Part shown: positions 46,609-56,066 of the stretch, in pieces | Numbering within the stretch: position 1 is the stretch's first letter | Layout: every line of letters begins with the position of its first letter | NCBI RefSeq assembly: GCF_001046895.1 | Contig: NZ_CAQI01000036.1 | Coordinates: 1 to 64,000, forward strand | Direction: 5' to 3' | Length of the DNA stretch: 64,000 nt | DNA from: Pseudarthrobacter siccitolerans | GTDB lineage: Bacteria; Actinomycetota; Actinomycetes; Actinomycetales; Micrococcaceae | Notes under the pieces: generated by a model | The model's database searches: none | What the model saw: only the letters and a program-made list of their open reading frames with translations | Told to the model about the DNA's origin: nothing | Position numbers and translations under genes: made by a program

Positions 46609-46620
46609 CATGGAGTAATG
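46606..46620 (+). promoter_or_regulatory. Leaderless promoter of ispH
   Basis: TAGCAT (46606-46611), GGAGTA, then ATG 46618. GGAG is only 2 bases from the ATG, too close for normal ribosome pairing. Confidence 0.55.
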
Positions 46621-47697
46621 ACCCCCTCAGCTGTTTCCCTTTCGATGCCCACCATTCCGCGTAGGCGCCGCTCTCCTGAGGAAGTAGCTGCTGCAGCACC
46701 CGTATCCGGAACCAAGAAGGTGCTGCTCGCTGCTCCTCGTGGATACTGTGCCGGCGTGGACCGCGCCGTCATCGCGGTCGAGAAGGCCCTGGAACACTAC
46801 GGCCCGCCGGTGTACGTGCGCAAGCAGATTGTGCACAACGTCCATGTGGTGAGCTCGCTCGAGGAAAAGGGTGCCATCTTCGTCGACGAAACGGACGAAG
46901 TGCCCGAAGGCGCCCTGGTGATTTTTTCAGCCCACGGTGTATCGCCTGCCGTGGTCCAGTCAGCCGAAGACCGCGGCCTGCGCACCATTGATGCCACCTG
47001 CCCGCTGGTCACGAAGGTGCACAAGGAAGCCGTCCGGTTCGCCAAGGACGACTTCGACATCCTGCTGATCGGCCACGACGGCCACGAAGAAGTTGAAGGC
47101 ACTTCAGGCGAGGCTCCGGAACACATCCAGATCATCAATGGTCCGCACGAAGTGGACAAGGTGACAGTGCGGGACCCGGAGAAAGTCATCTGGCTTTCAC
47201 AGACAACCCTGAGCGTTGACGAAACCATGGAGACCGTCCGGCTGCTGAAGGACCGGTTCCCCACCCTGCAGGATCCGCCCAGCGACGACATCTGCTACGC
47301 CACCACCAACCGCCAGGTGGCCATCAAAAAAATCTCGCCGCAGGCGGACCTGGTGATCGTGGTGGGCTCGGCCAACTCCTCGAACTCGGTGCGGCTGGTG
47401 GAGGTGGCCCTCGAATACGGGGCGAAGGCCTCCTACCGGGTCGATTTCGCCAATGAAGTCGATGAGTCCTGGTTTGAGGGCGTCGCAACCGTGGGCGTCA
47501 CCTCCGGGGCCTCGGTTCCCGAGGTGCTGGTCCAGGACGTGCTGCGGCTCCTGGCAGACTACGGCTACGGCACCGTGGAGGAAGTGGTCACAGCCGAAGA
47601 GGACCTCCTTTTCTCACTGCCCAAGGAGCTCCGGGCCACGCTCAAGCAGGCCGGCGACGTCAGCCGCGCCCTGGGCGGCCGTAAATCCCGGAGCTGA
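46618..47697 (+). CDS. ispH: 4-hydroxy-3-methylbut-2-enyl diphosphate reductase
   Basis: 359 residues. The three iron-sulfur cluster ligands are present: Cys44 (GYCAGV), Cys128 (DATCPLV) and Cys226 (DICYATT), and the SAHGVSP and VTSGASVPE motifs are intact. It makes IPP and DMAPP at the end of the MEP pathway. A 30-residue extension at the start is usual in actinobacteria. Followed by a strong terminator shared with the convergent rmuC. Confidence 0.96.
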   Translation: MTPSAVSLSMPTIPRRRRSPEEVAAAAPVSGTKKVLLAAPRGYCAGVDRAVIAVEKALEHYGPPVYVRKQIVHNVHVVSSLEEKGAIFVDETDEVPEGALVIFSAHGVSPAVVQSAEDRGLRTIDATCPLVTKVHKEAVRFAKDDFDILLIGHDGHEEVEGTSGEAPEHIQIINGPHEVDKVTVRDPEKVIWLSQTTLSVDETMETVRLLKDRFPTLQDPPSDDICYATTNRQVAIKKISPQADLVIVVGSANSSNSVRLVEVALEYGAKASYRVDFANEVDESWFEGVATVGVTSGASVPEVLVQDVLRLLADYGYGTVEEVVTAEEDLLFSLPKELRATLKQAGDVSRALGGRKSRS

Positions 47698-47719
47698 CAC
47701 GGCAGCTGAACAAGTTGTA

Positions 47720-47757
47720 GGAGCGGGCCCGGCAGCTGTTGCTGCCGGGCCCGCTCC
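47720..47757. terminator. Rho-independent terminator of ispH
   Basis: Perfect 17-bp stem (47720-47736 with 47741-47757), loop TGTT, then TTTTGCTTT. It may also serve rmuC from the other strand. Confidence 0.9.
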
Positions 47758-47786
47758 TTTTGCTTTGCGCTTTTACTGGGCGCTTT

Positions 47787-49013
47787 TTAGGCGGCCTCGT
47801 CCTCGCTTTGAAGTTCCGGGGCAGCCAGCGCCCGCGGCGTCACCTCCACCACGGGGGGTGTGGCCAACCCGGATTCCTCAAGGGTGTTCAGTTTGCGTGC
47901 CGTGGGCAGGATCCGGGCTTCCAGCGTGCCCACCATTGAGTTGTAGCGGTCCACGGAGGTCTTCAGCGAGGACCCCAGCTTGCTGACGTTCTCGCCCAGG
48001 GTTCCCATCCGGTCGTACAGCTGCCGGGCGAGCTCAAACAGTTCGCGGGCACTGTCCGTCAGGACGTCCTGCCGCCAGGTGAAGGCAACGGACTTCAGCA
48101 CGGCAAGCAGGGTGCTGGGTGAGGCCAGGACCACGTTCCGGGACAGGGCATGGTCCAGGAGTTCGGCGTCGGCTGTCAGTGCTGCCGCGAGGATGGACTC
48201 GGCCGGGATAAAGCAGATCACCAGCTCCGGGGAGTTGCCCGGGATGTCCCAGTACTTCTTATTGCCCAGCGCGTCCACGTGGGCCCGCAACGCCTTGGCG
48301 TGCGCGGCCAGGAGCGTTTGCTGCGAGCGGTGCCCGGGGCCGGAAACTGCACCGGACAGGCCTGTCCGGGAATCCTGCGTCCCCAGTTCCTGGGCCTCGA
48401 GGTAAGAGGACAGTGGGACCTTGGCATCGACCACCAGCTGCTTGTCGCCGGGAAGCTGCACTACCAGGTCTGGACGCACGGACGACTCGCTGCCACTGCT
48501 GTGGACCTGTTCGATAAAATCCACATGGCGCAGCATTCCGGAGGCCTCCACCACGCGCCGCAGCTGGACCTCGCCCCACTGGCCGCGGGCACTGTTGGAC
48601 CGCAGGGCGGATTCCAGGGCATGGGTGGAGCGGATCAGCTGCTCGTCCGAGAGCCGTGCTTCCTGCAGCTGCTGGGCGAGCTGGCCGTACTGTTCCAGCC
48701 GGTCGCGCTCCAGCAGGGCCACCTGCTGCTGGACTGCAGTCAGTTTCTCCGCCACGGGCGCAAGGGCACGCAGCACGCTGCCGTCCTGGGACCGCGATTC
48801 GCCCAGCTCCCGGTTCTGTGCCGCCAAAAGGCGCCGTTCGGCGTCGGCTGCTGCGAACTGTGCACTGACCTCCGAAAGCCGGGACGAGACTGCATCGAAG
48901 TCCTCCTCCACGGCACGGCTGTTTTTCCGCAGCGCAAACCAGGTGGCCGCAGCGCCCGCGAGGGCGCCCAGTAACAGCATGAACAAAGCCAGAATCAACG
49001 CGAATGCATCCAT
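47787..49013 (-). CDS. rmuC: DNA recombination protein RmuC
   Basis: 408 residues. An N-terminal membrane helix (about 4-28), a coiled coil to about 150, then the RmuC nuclease-like domain with RPDLVVQLPGDKQLVVDAKVP and VICFIPAESILAAAL. It limits inversions at short repeats in E. coli. ATG 49013 is used; the frame is open upstream into the ychF region but without homology. Divergent from ychF, 100 bases apart. Confidence 0.92.
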   Translation of the reverse strand: MDAFALILALFMLLLGALAGAAATWFALRKNSRAVEEDFDAVSSRLSEVSAQFAAADAERRLLAAQNRELGESRSQDGSVLRALAPVAEKLTAVQQQVALLERDRLEQYGQLAQQLQEARLSDEQLIRSTHALESALRSNSARGQWGEVQLRRVVEASGMLRHVDFIEQVHSSGSESSVRPDLVVQLPGDKQLVVDAKVPLSSYLEAQELGTQDSRTGLSGAVSGPGHRSQQTLLAAHAKALRAHVDALGNKKYWDIPGNSPELVICFIPAESILAAALTADAELLDHALSRNVVLASPSTLLAVLKSVAFTWRQDVLTDSARELFELARQLYDRMGTLGENVSKLGSSLKTSVDRYNSMVGTLEARILPTARKLNTLEESGLATPPVVEVTPRALAAPELQSEDEAA

Positions 49014-49099
49014 GTGCCCACTGTCGCACGGGGCTGTGACATTTTGCGGAAGCGACATTTCAGGCTGCCGCCGCGAACCGGCAGGATGCCCGCTGCGGG

Positions 49100-49116
49100 T
49101 AGAATCAATGCTCGTG
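49100..49116 (+). promoter_or_regulatory. Near-leaderless promoter of ychF
   Basis: TAGAAT (49100-49105) then 8 bases to GTG 49114, so the leader should be 0-2 bases. It argues against the in-frame ATG at 49108. Confidence 0.5.
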
Positions 49117-50199
49117 GCTCTTACTATTGGCATCGTCGGACTGCCCAACGTCGGCAAATCAACCCTCTTCAACGCACTGACCCGCAACCAGGTGCTGGCA
49201 GCGAACTACCCGTTCGCCACCATCGAGCCCAACGTGGGCGTTGTCAGCCTGCCGGATCCGCGGCTCCAGCAGCTCGGCGAACTCTTCGGGTCCCAGCGCG
49301 TCCTGCCCGCAGCCGTGTCCTTTGTGGACATCGCCGGCATCGTCAAGGGCGCCAGCGAGGGCGAGGGGCTGGGAAACCAGTTCCTGGCCAACATCCGCGA
49401 AGCGGAGGCCATCGCCCAGGTGGTGCGAGTCTTCGATGACCCCGACGTGATCCACGTTGACGGCAAGGTGGATCCCCGGTCGGACATGGAGACCATTAAC
49501 ACCGAACTGATCCTCGCGGACCTGCAGACCATTGAAAAAGCCATCCCGCGCATCGAAAAAGAAGTCAAGATCAAAAAGCGCGAGGCAGCGGAGCTGAACG
49601 CCATCCTGGCAGCGCAGAAAGTGCTCGAGCGCGGCGACACCATCTTCTCGTCCATTAAGAGCGACAAGCTCGAGATGGAGCACCTCAAAGAGCTCAGCCT
49701 GCTCACGGCCAAGCCTTTCATTTACGTCTTCAATGCCGATGAAGGGATCCTGGGCAGCCCGGAAAAGCAGGACGAGCTGCGGGCCCTCGTGGCCCCGGCC
49801 GACTGCATCTTCCTGGATGCCAAACTGGAGGCCGACCTCGTGGAACTGGACGAGGAAGAAGCCCGCGAAATGCTGGAGATGAACGGCCAGGACGAATCCG
49901 GGCTGGATCAGCTGGCACGGGTCGGCTTCCACACCCTGGGGCTGCAGACCTACCTCACTGCCGGTCCCAAGGAAGCACGCGCTTGGACCATCCACCGCGG
50001 CGACACGGCTCCCCAGGCCGCAGGCGTCATCCACAGCGACTTCCAGCGCGGGTTCATCAAGGCCGAAGTGGTCTCTTTCGACGACCTCATCGAAGCCGGG
50101 TCCATGGCCGAGGCCAAATCCCGGGGCAAGGTCAGGATCGAAGGCAAGGAATACGTGATGGCAGACGGCGACGTGGTGGAATTCCGCTTCAACGTTTGA
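49114..50199 (+). CDS. ychF: Redox-regulated ribosome-binding ATPase YchF (Obg family)
   Basis: 361 residues, the standard length. GLPNVGKST (9-17) is the P loop; [20 protein letters not shown] is the G3 region, and the coiled-coil and TGS domain ([21 protein letters not shown]) complete it. GTG 49114 gives the family start [13 protein letters not shown]. It binds ATP rather than GTP in E. coli. Confidence 0.96.
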   Translation: MALTIGIVGLPNVGKSTLFNALTRNQVLAANYPFATIEPNVGVVSLPDPRLQQLGELFGSQRVLPAAVSFVDIAGIVKGASEGEGLGNQFLANIREAEAIAQVVRVFDDPDVIHVDGKVDPRSDMETINTELILADLQTIEKAIPRIEKEVKIKKREAAELNAILAAQKVLERGDTIFSSIKSDKLEMEHLKELSLLTAKPFIYVFNADEGILGSPEKQDELRALVAPADCIFLDAKLEADLVELDEEEAREMLEMNGQDESGLDQLARVGFHTLGLQTYLTAGPKEARAWTIHRGDTAPQAAGVIHSDFQRGFIKAEVVSFDDLIEAGSMAEAKSRGKVRIEGKEYVMADGDVVEFRFNV

Positions 50200-50346
50200 G
50201 TGTTTCGCCACTGCAGGTGGCGGGTACGTAGGGTACGTCCGCTTCAACTTCTGGTGGGTTCGCCGGGGGACCTTATCCTGACTAGAGAGGCGTGCTCCCG
50301 GTGATTTGGGCCGGACCGCCCGGGCAAAGCAAAACAAGGAGGCGGC

Positions 50347-52113
50347 ATGCCGGTCAGGCGTCTGATGCAGTTCATCACCGCGGTGGCAGCTGCTGCCCTG
50401 GTGCTTTCGGGCTGCTCGGGCGGTGGTGGCGGCACCACGCCGGTTGTGGTGGGGGAGGCCAAACGCGGCGGCAGCGTCACCGTTGCCGAAGTCAACGCAT
50501 TCTCGTCGTTCAATCCCTACAGCACTGACGGCAACACCGACATCAACTCCAAGATCGCCTCCATCACCCATTCGGGTTTCTACTATCTTGACGATGCCTC
50601 CAAAGTGGTGCGGAACGAAAAGTTCGGGCGGTTCGAAAAGGTCTCCGACATTCCGTTGAAAGTGAAGTACACGGTCAACGAGGGCGTGAAATGGTCCGAC
50701 GGCGAGGCGATCGACGGCGGCGACCTCCTGTTGAGCTGGGCCGCCGGTTCAGGCTATTTCAACGACGCCGATCCCATGGCCGGAACAGGAACCACGTACT
50801 TCTCCACTGCCTCTGACACCAGCGGCCTCGCAGGCACCGTCCTCCCTGAGCTGGGGGAGGACGGGCGCTCGATCACCCTCGAGTACGCCGTACCGTACGC
50901 TGACTGGGAGGTGGCCTTCGACGTCGGCCTGCCGGCCCACGTGGTGGCCGCAAAAAGCGGCCTGAATGATGAGGAAGACCTCATCGACCTGATCAATGAT
51001 TCACCCCGCGGCGACGTGGAGAAGCCCGCAGTCAACACTGCCCTGAAGCTGGTGAGTGACTTCTGGAACTCCGGGTTCGACACCAAATCACTTCCTGCGG
51101 ACCCGTCGGTTTATCTCTCCAGCGGACCTTATATCGTCCGGGACATCGTCCCCGAATCTTCCATGAGGCTGGTCCGCAACCGGGACTACACCTGGGGCCA
51201 GGAGCCCTGGCTGGACGAAATCAACGTCCGGTTCACCGGCAATGTTCCTGCCGCTGTGGATGCCCTTCGGAACGGGCAGGCCGACATCATTTCGCCCCAG
51301 CCCTCCGCCGAAACGGACAGCCTCCTGGCGGGGCTGGCCGGGCAGGGCCACACCGTGGACCGCTACAGCCAATCCGGCTATGACCATCTGGACCTGAACT
51401 TTTCCGGTACCTTCGCGGACGAGGACGTCCGTAAGGCGTTCCTCAAGGCAGTGCCGCGGCAAGCCATTGTTGACGCTGTTGTAGGCGACCTGCTGCCGGA
51501 CGCCAAACCCCTGGACTCGCATGTGTTCCTCCCGGGACAGCCCAAGTACGAGGACACCGTGAAGAACAACGGCTCCGGGGATTATTCAGAGATTGACATC
51601 GACGGCGCGAAAACGCTCCTGGACGGCCAAACCCCCACCATCCGCATCCTGTACAACCGCGACAATCCCAACCGGGCCAGGGCTTTTGCCCTGATCCGGG
51701 ACTCCGCAGCGCTGGCCGGGTTCCAGGTGGTGGACGCCGGGCAAGGGAACGCCGACTGGGCGAAGGCCCTCGGAGGCGGCGGCTATGATGCAGCTTTACT
51801 GGGCTGGATCGGCACCGGTGTGGGCGTCAGCCGTGTTCCGCAGATCTTCCGCACAGGTGCGGGCAGCAACTTCAACGGATTCTCCGACGGCGATGCAGAC
51901 AAAGCGATGGAACAGCTGACCGGCACCACTGACCTGGCCAAACAGGACGAACTGCTGGCTGACATCGACAAACAGTTGTGGGAGAACGCCTACGGTCTTC
52001 CCCTCTACCAGACCGTCGGAACCACGGCGTACAGCGCCCGTGTCACCGGGGTGAAGCCAAGTCCGGGACCGCTTGGCGTGTGGTGGAACGTCTGGGACTG
52101 GCGCGTGGCCTAA
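50347..52113 (+). CDS. Oligopeptide ABC transporter binding lipoprotein 1
   Basis: 588 residues. Lipobox VLSG-Cys23, then the SBP family 5 pattern with YTVNEGVKWSDGEAIDGGDL and DEDVRKAFLKAVPRQAIVDAVVG. A perfect AAGGAGG lies 6 bases before the ATG; TATCCT (50274-50279) is a plausible -10. No permease gene follows directly; a second binding protein and the permeases come 279 bases later. It may feed the same transporter with a different peptide range (inference). Confidence 0.9.
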   Translation: MPVRRLMQFITAVAAAALVLSGCSGGGGGTTPVVVGEAKRGGSVTVAEVNAFSSFNPYSTDGNTDINSKIASITHSGFYYLDDASKVVRNEKFGRFEKVSDIPLKVKYTVNEGVKWSDGEAIDGGDLLLSWAAGSGYFNDADPMAGTGTTYFSTASDTSGLAGTVLPELGEDGRSITLEYAVPYADWEVAFDVGLPAHVVAAKSGLNDEEDLIDLINDSPRGDVEKPAVNTALKLVSDFWNSGFDTKSLPADPSVYLSSGPYIVRDIVPESSMRLVRNRDYTWGQEPWLDEINVRFTGNVPAAVDALRNGQADIISPQPSAETDSLLAGLAGQGHTVDRYSQSGYDHLDLNFSGTFADEDVRKAFLKAVPRQAIVDAVVGDLLPDAKPLDSHVFLPGQPKYEDTVKNNGSGDYSEIDIDGAKTLLDGQTPTIRILYNRDNPNRARAFALIRDSAALAGFQVVDAGQGNADWAKALGGGGYDAALLGWIGTGVGVSRVPQIFRTGAGSNFNGFSDGDADKAMEQLTGTTDLAKQDELLADIDKQLWENAYGLPLYQTVGTTAYSARVTGVKPSPGPLGVWWNVWDWRVA

Positions 52114-52392
52114 GACTGCGGCAACCGCTTTACGCGCCGCCGTGGCGGGCTTCACACTTTCGATTCGCCGATAAGTCTACCGGCGAGTAGCATGTGACTT
52201 GCACAACTTCCGTTTACCGGCTAAGTCCCCGGAGTGGGCCGGTCACGGTTTGGCAACGGAGTACCAGTATCTGGACTTCGTGCAGTTAGGCTACTCGTAT
52301 ATGTAGGTTGCGTCACAGTCCATCGCTGGGTCTCGCCTGCGGGGAAGCACAAAGATTCCCCTCGTTTTCTCCCACAACTCATAGGAGGCGGA

Positions 52393-54078
52393 ATGCGTTT
52401 TACGCGCACTTCCAAAGCACTGGGCATCGTGGCAATCGCCGCGCTTGCCCTGACCGGCTGCGGCGCTGGAGGCGGCAGCAATGACGGTGCCAGCGAATCT
52501 GCCGGCGACCCGAACAAGGTCATCACCGCTTACAGCAACGAACCACAGAACCCGTTGCTGCCGGCAAACACCAATGAAGTTTATGGCGGCCGTGTGGTCG
52601 AGCTCCTCTTCGAAGGCCTGCGGACCTACGACGCCGACGGCAAGCCCGTCAACGCGCTGGCAGAATCCATCGAGTCTGCCGACGCCCAGAACTGGACCAT
52701 CAAGGTCAAGCAGGGCACCAAATTCACCAATGGCGAAGCGATCACCGCCAAGACGTTCGTTGACTCCTGGAACTTCGCGGCCAACTCGAAGAACCTGCAG
52801 AACAACGGCTTCTTCTTCGAATCCATTGCAGGCTACGAGGAAGTGTCGGCAGTAACCACCGAGAAGTCGGCCGACGGCAAGACCACCACCACTCCGGCGC
52901 CCACCGCCGAAACGATGTCCGGCCTGGTCGCCACCGACGACTCCACCATCACGGTAAAGCTGGCACAGCCCGAGGCTGACTGGTCGCTGCGCCTCGGTTA
53001 CTCCGCATTCTTCCCGCTCCCCTCGGCCGCACTGGCCGACCCGAAGTCCTTCGGCGAGAACCCGGTGGGCAACGGCCCGTACAAGTTCGAGAAAGAGGGC
53101 GCCTGGGCACACGACCAGTCCATCGCCCTCGTGAAGAACCCTGACTACAGCGGTCCCCGCGCGGCCAAAAACGGCGGAGTGACCTTCAAGTTCTACACGG
53201 ATCCGGGCCCGGCATACACCGACCTGCAGTCCGACAACCTTGATGTCACGGATGTCCTGCCGTCCAACGCGCTGAAGACCTACGTTGCGGACTTCCCGGA
53301 CCGCAACGCCACCAAGCCTGTTGCCACCAACTCCACGCTGAACATCCCGCCGTACAACCCGAACTTCCAGGGTGAAGCCGGCAAGCTGCGCCGCCAGGCC
53401 CTTTCCTACGCCATCAACCGCGAGGAAATCGCCAAGGTGGTCTTCAACGGAACCCGTACCCCGGCCAAGGCCTTCGTCCCGCCGGTCATCGAAGGCTTCG
53501 AAGAAGGCCTCAAGGGCAGCGAAATCCTCACGTTCGACGCCGCCAAGGCCAAGGACCTGTGGGCCCAGGCTGAGAAGCTGCAGCCTTACGACAACTCCAA
53601 GCCGCTCCAGATTGCCTCCAACACCGACGGCGGCAACAAGGAATGGATCGACGCTGTTGCCAACGGCTTCAAGAACAACCTCGGCATCCAGGCTGAAATT
53701 CAGCCCTTCGCCAAGTTTGCCGAAGTGCTGAACCTGCGCAAGTCCCAGTCCCTCCCCGGACTGACCCGCGCCGGCTGGCAGGGTGACTACCCGTCGCTCT
53801 ACAACTTCCTCGGACCGGTCTGGGCCACGAATGCTTCCTCCAACTACGAGAAGTACTCCAACCCCGAGTTCGACAAGCTCCTCAAGGAAGGCCTTGCAGC
53901 CAAGAGCACTGACGAGGCAAACGACAAGTTCAACCAGGCACAGGAAGTCCTCTTCGAAGACCTCCCGGGCCTGCCGCTCTGGGATCAGGCACGCCCGATT
54001 GTATGGAGCAATAACGTCGTGAAGGCCGAAACCGGCTGGAACGGCAGCATTCTCTACTACAACATCACTGCCAAGTAG
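52393..54078 (+). CDS. Oligopeptide ABC transporter binding lipoprotein 2 (DppA/OppA-like)
   Basis: 561 residues. Lipobox ALTG-Cys23, then the family 5 pattern: NPLLPANTNEVYGGRVVELLFEGL, NPVGNGPYKFEKEG and RRQALSYAINREEIAKVVF. ATG 52393 has AGGAGG upstream. The 279 bases before it hold no gene; they are AT-richer and probably carry the promoter. A 10-bp hairpin follows the gene, as often seen between a highly expressed binding protein and its permeases. Confidence 0.93.
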   Translation: MRFTRTSKALGIVAIAALALTGCGAGGGSNDGASESAGDPNKVITAYSNEPQNPLLPANTNEVYGGRVVELLFEGLRTYDADGKPVNALAESIESADAQNWTIKVKQGTKFTNGEAITAKTFVDSWNFAANSKNLQNNGFFFESIAGYEEVSAVTTEKSADGKTTTTPAPTAETMSGLVATDDSTITVKLAQPEADWSLRLGYSAFFPLPSAALADPKSFGENPVGNGPYKFEKEGAWAHDQSIALVKNPDYSGPRAAKNGGVTFKFYTDPGPAYTDLQSDNLDVTDVLPSNALKTYVADFPDRNATKPVATNSTLNIPPYNPNFQGEAGKLRRQALSYAINREEIAKVVFNGTRTPAKAFVPPVIEGFEEGLKGSEILTFDAAKAKDLWAQAEKLQPYDNSKPLQIASNTDGGNKEWIDAVANGFKNNLGIQAEIQPFAKFAEVLNLRKSQSLPGLTRAGWQGDYPSLYNFLGPVWATNASSNYEKYSNPEFDKLLKEGLAAKSTDEANDKFNQAQEVLFEDLPGLPLWDQARPIVWSNNVVKAETGWNGSILYYNITAK

Positions 54079-54108
54079 TCCCAGATCTAACTTGCCGCCA
54101 GGCACTTT

Positions 54109-54134
54109 GGGGGTCCGGTCACGGCCGGGCCCCC
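54109..54134 (+). terminator. Stem-loop after the second binding-protein gene
   Basis: GGGGGTCCGG (54109-54118) pairs with CCGGGCCCCC (54125-54134), one G-U, loop TCACGG, no T-run. Likely a processing or partial-termination structure inside the operon. Confidence 0.6.
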
Positions 54135-54162
54135 ATTGGCTTGCAACGGCAGGAAGGCACCA

Positions 54163-54198
54163 ATGAACCTGCATTCTTCCCAACCGGAAGGCTGGTGA
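54163..54198 (+). CDS. Possible 11-residue leader peptide ahead of the permease gene
   Basis: ATG 54163 with AGGAAGG 4-10 bases upstream encodes MNLHSSQPEGW and stops at TGA 54196-54198, 4 bases before the GTG of the permease gene. The ribosome site is stronger than that of the permease, so translational coupling is plausible. It could be chance. Confidence 0.3.
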   Translation: MNLHSSQPEGW

Positions 54199-54202
54199 TC
54201 CC

Positions 54203-55132
54203 GTGGTCCGCTTCATTCTGCGCCGGCTCCTACAGGTGATCCCTGTTTTCCTCGGCACCACCCTTTTGGTCTATTACATGGTGTTCGCCCTTCCCGGCGA
54301 CCCCATCGCGGCGCTGTTCGGTGAGCGCCAGCCTCCCCAGGCTGTTATCGACACCCTGCGCAGCCAGTACCACCTCGACGAACCCTTCTGGGTCCAGTAC
54401 GGGCTGTTCCTGAAAAACCTCTTCACTTTCAACCTGGGCAACGACTTCACGGGCCAGCCCATCGCCACCGCCCTGGCCCGGGTGTTCCCCGTGACCGCCA
54501 TGCTGGCGATTGAAGCGCTGGCCATCCAGGCAGTGTTCGGCGTGGCCTTCGGCGTTTTCGCCGGCCTGCGCCGCGGCGGCTGGTTTGACTCCACTGTCCT
54601 CGTGGCGTCCCTCGTGGTCATCGCAGTTCCCACGTTCGTCCTCGGTTTCGTGTTCCAGCTCGTCTTCGGCGTGCAGCTGGGATGGGCGAAACCGACGGTC
54701 GGCGCCAATGCCGACTGGGTCAGCCTGCTGCTGCCTGCAGTGGTTTTGGGACTCGTGTCCTTCGCCTACGTGCTCCGCCTGACCCGTACTTCGGTCAGCG
54801 AAAACATGAACGCAGACTACGTCCGGACCGCCACCGCCAAGGGCCTCTCGCGGCCGCGGGTGGTTCTGGCGCACATCCTGCGCAACTCCCTGATCCCCGT
54901 GGTGACCTACCTCGGCGCCAACCTTGGCGGCCTCATGGGCGGCGCCATCGTCACCGAAGGCATCTTCAATGTTCCCGGCGTGGGCAACAAGCTCTACCAG
55001 GCAGTCCTCCGCAGTGAAGGACCCACCATCGTCTCCATCGTCAGCGTGCTGGTGCTGGTGTTCGTGGTAGCCAACCTGCTTGTTGATCTCCTGTACGCCT
55101 GGCTTGACCCGAGGATCCGCTATGACCAGTAA
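54203..55132 (+). CDS. Oligopeptide ABC transporter permease 1 (DppB-like)
   Basis: 309 residues with about six membrane helices. It starts VRFILRRLLQVIPVFLGTTLL, typical of DppB/OppB, and has the EAA loop NADYVRTATAKGLSRPRVVLAHILRNSL. The start is GTG; GGAAGG is 12 bases upstream, further than ideal. Its end overlaps permease 2 by 11 bases. Confidence 0.95.
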   Translation: MVRFILRRLLQVIPVFLGTTLLVYYMVFALPGDPIAALFGERQPPQAVIDTLRSQYHLDEPFWVQYGLFLKNLFTFNLGNDFTGQPIATALARVFPVTAMLAIEALAIQAVFGVAFGVFAGLRRGGWFDSTVLVASLVVIAVPTFVLGFVFQLVFGVQLGWAKPTVGANADWVSLLLPAVVLGLVSFAYVLRLTRTSVSENMNADYVRTATAKGLSRPRVVLAHILRNSLIPVVTYLGANLGGLMGGAIVTEGIFNVPGVGNKLYQAVLRSEGPTIVSIVSVLVLVFVVANLLVDLLYAWLDPRIRYDQ

Positions 55133-56066
55133 TAACAGCCACTTCGTGGCGCCCATCGAGGAAACCCCGCTGTTGGCAACAGACGCCGTCAAGACTGACC
55201 AGGCGCCTCTCAGCCTGTGGTCGGACGCGTGGCGCAAGCTCCGCCGTCGTCCGCTGTTCATCATCTCGGCGCTGCTCATCCTGGCCCTGACCGTGGTGGC
55301 ATTGTTCCCCGGCCTGTTCACCTCCGTTGCCCCCAACGAAGGCTGCGAACTCGCCAATTCGGAGGGCGGCCCCACGGCCGGGCACCCCTTCGGCTTCACG
55401 TTCCAGGGCTGCGACATCTACTCCCGCGTCATCCACGGCACCCAGGCGTCCCTGTCCGTCGGTATCCTCTCGGTGCTGTGCGTGCTGGTCATCGGCGTCA
55501 CCTTCGGTGCCCTCGCCGGCTACTACGGTGGCTGGATCGATGCCGTACTGGCCCGCCTGGGCGACATCTTCTTTGCCCTGCCGCTGATCCTCGGCGCGCT
55601 GGTTATCACCCAGCTGCCGTTTTTCCGCGAGAACAAAAGCGTCTGGACCGTGGTCTTTGTGATCTCGCTCCTCGCGTGGCCGCAGATGGCCCGCATCACC
55701 CGCGGTGCCGTCATCGAAGTCCGCAACTCGGACTTCGTCACCGCGGCCCGTTCACTGGGCGTCTCCAGGTTCGGCGCGCTGGTCCGGCATGTGCTGCCGA
55801 ACGCCCTGGCGCCGATCATTGTCCTGGCAACTCTGGAACTGGGTGTCTTCATTGTCGCCGAGGCAACGCTGTCCTTCCTGGGCATCGGCCTGCCGCAGAG
55901 CATTATGTCCTGGGGCAATGACATCGCCGGGGCCCAGGCATCCATCCGAACCAGGCCGGAAATCATGCTGTTCCCGGCCGCGGCACTGTCCATCACGGTG
56001 CTCAGCTTCATCATGCTGGGCGACGCGGTGCGCGATGCCCTTGATCCGAAGAGCCGCCAGCGATGA
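55122..56066 (+). CDS. Oligopeptide ABC transporter permease 2 (DppC-like)
   Basis: 314 residues. A hydrophilic N-terminal tail, then six helices with the DppC loop NSDFVTAARSLGVSRFGALVRHVLPN. ATG 55122 has GAGGA 7 bases upstream, inside the previous gene. The stop overlaps the ATPase start (ATGA). Confidence 0.95.
   Translation: MTSNNSHFVAPIEETPLLATDAVKTDQAPLSLWSDAWRKLRRRPLFIISALLILALTVVALFPGLFTSVAPNEGCELANSEGGPTAGHPFGFTFQGCDIYSRVIHGTQASLSVGILSVLCVLVIGVTFGALAGYYGGWIDAVLARLGDIFFALPLILGALVITQLPFFRENKSVWTVVFVISLLAWPQMARITRGAVIEVRNSDFVTAARSLGVSRFGALVRHVLPNALAPIIVLATLELGVFIVAEATLSFLGIGLPQSIMSWGNDIAGAQASIRTRPEIMLFPAAALSITVLSFIMLGDAVRDALDPKSRQR

Noticed and set aside
52291..54261. 656-codon minus-strand frame opposite the second binding protein
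   Set aside because: The plus strand has a lipobox, ribosome site and clear family 5 sequence; the minus frame is composition-driven.
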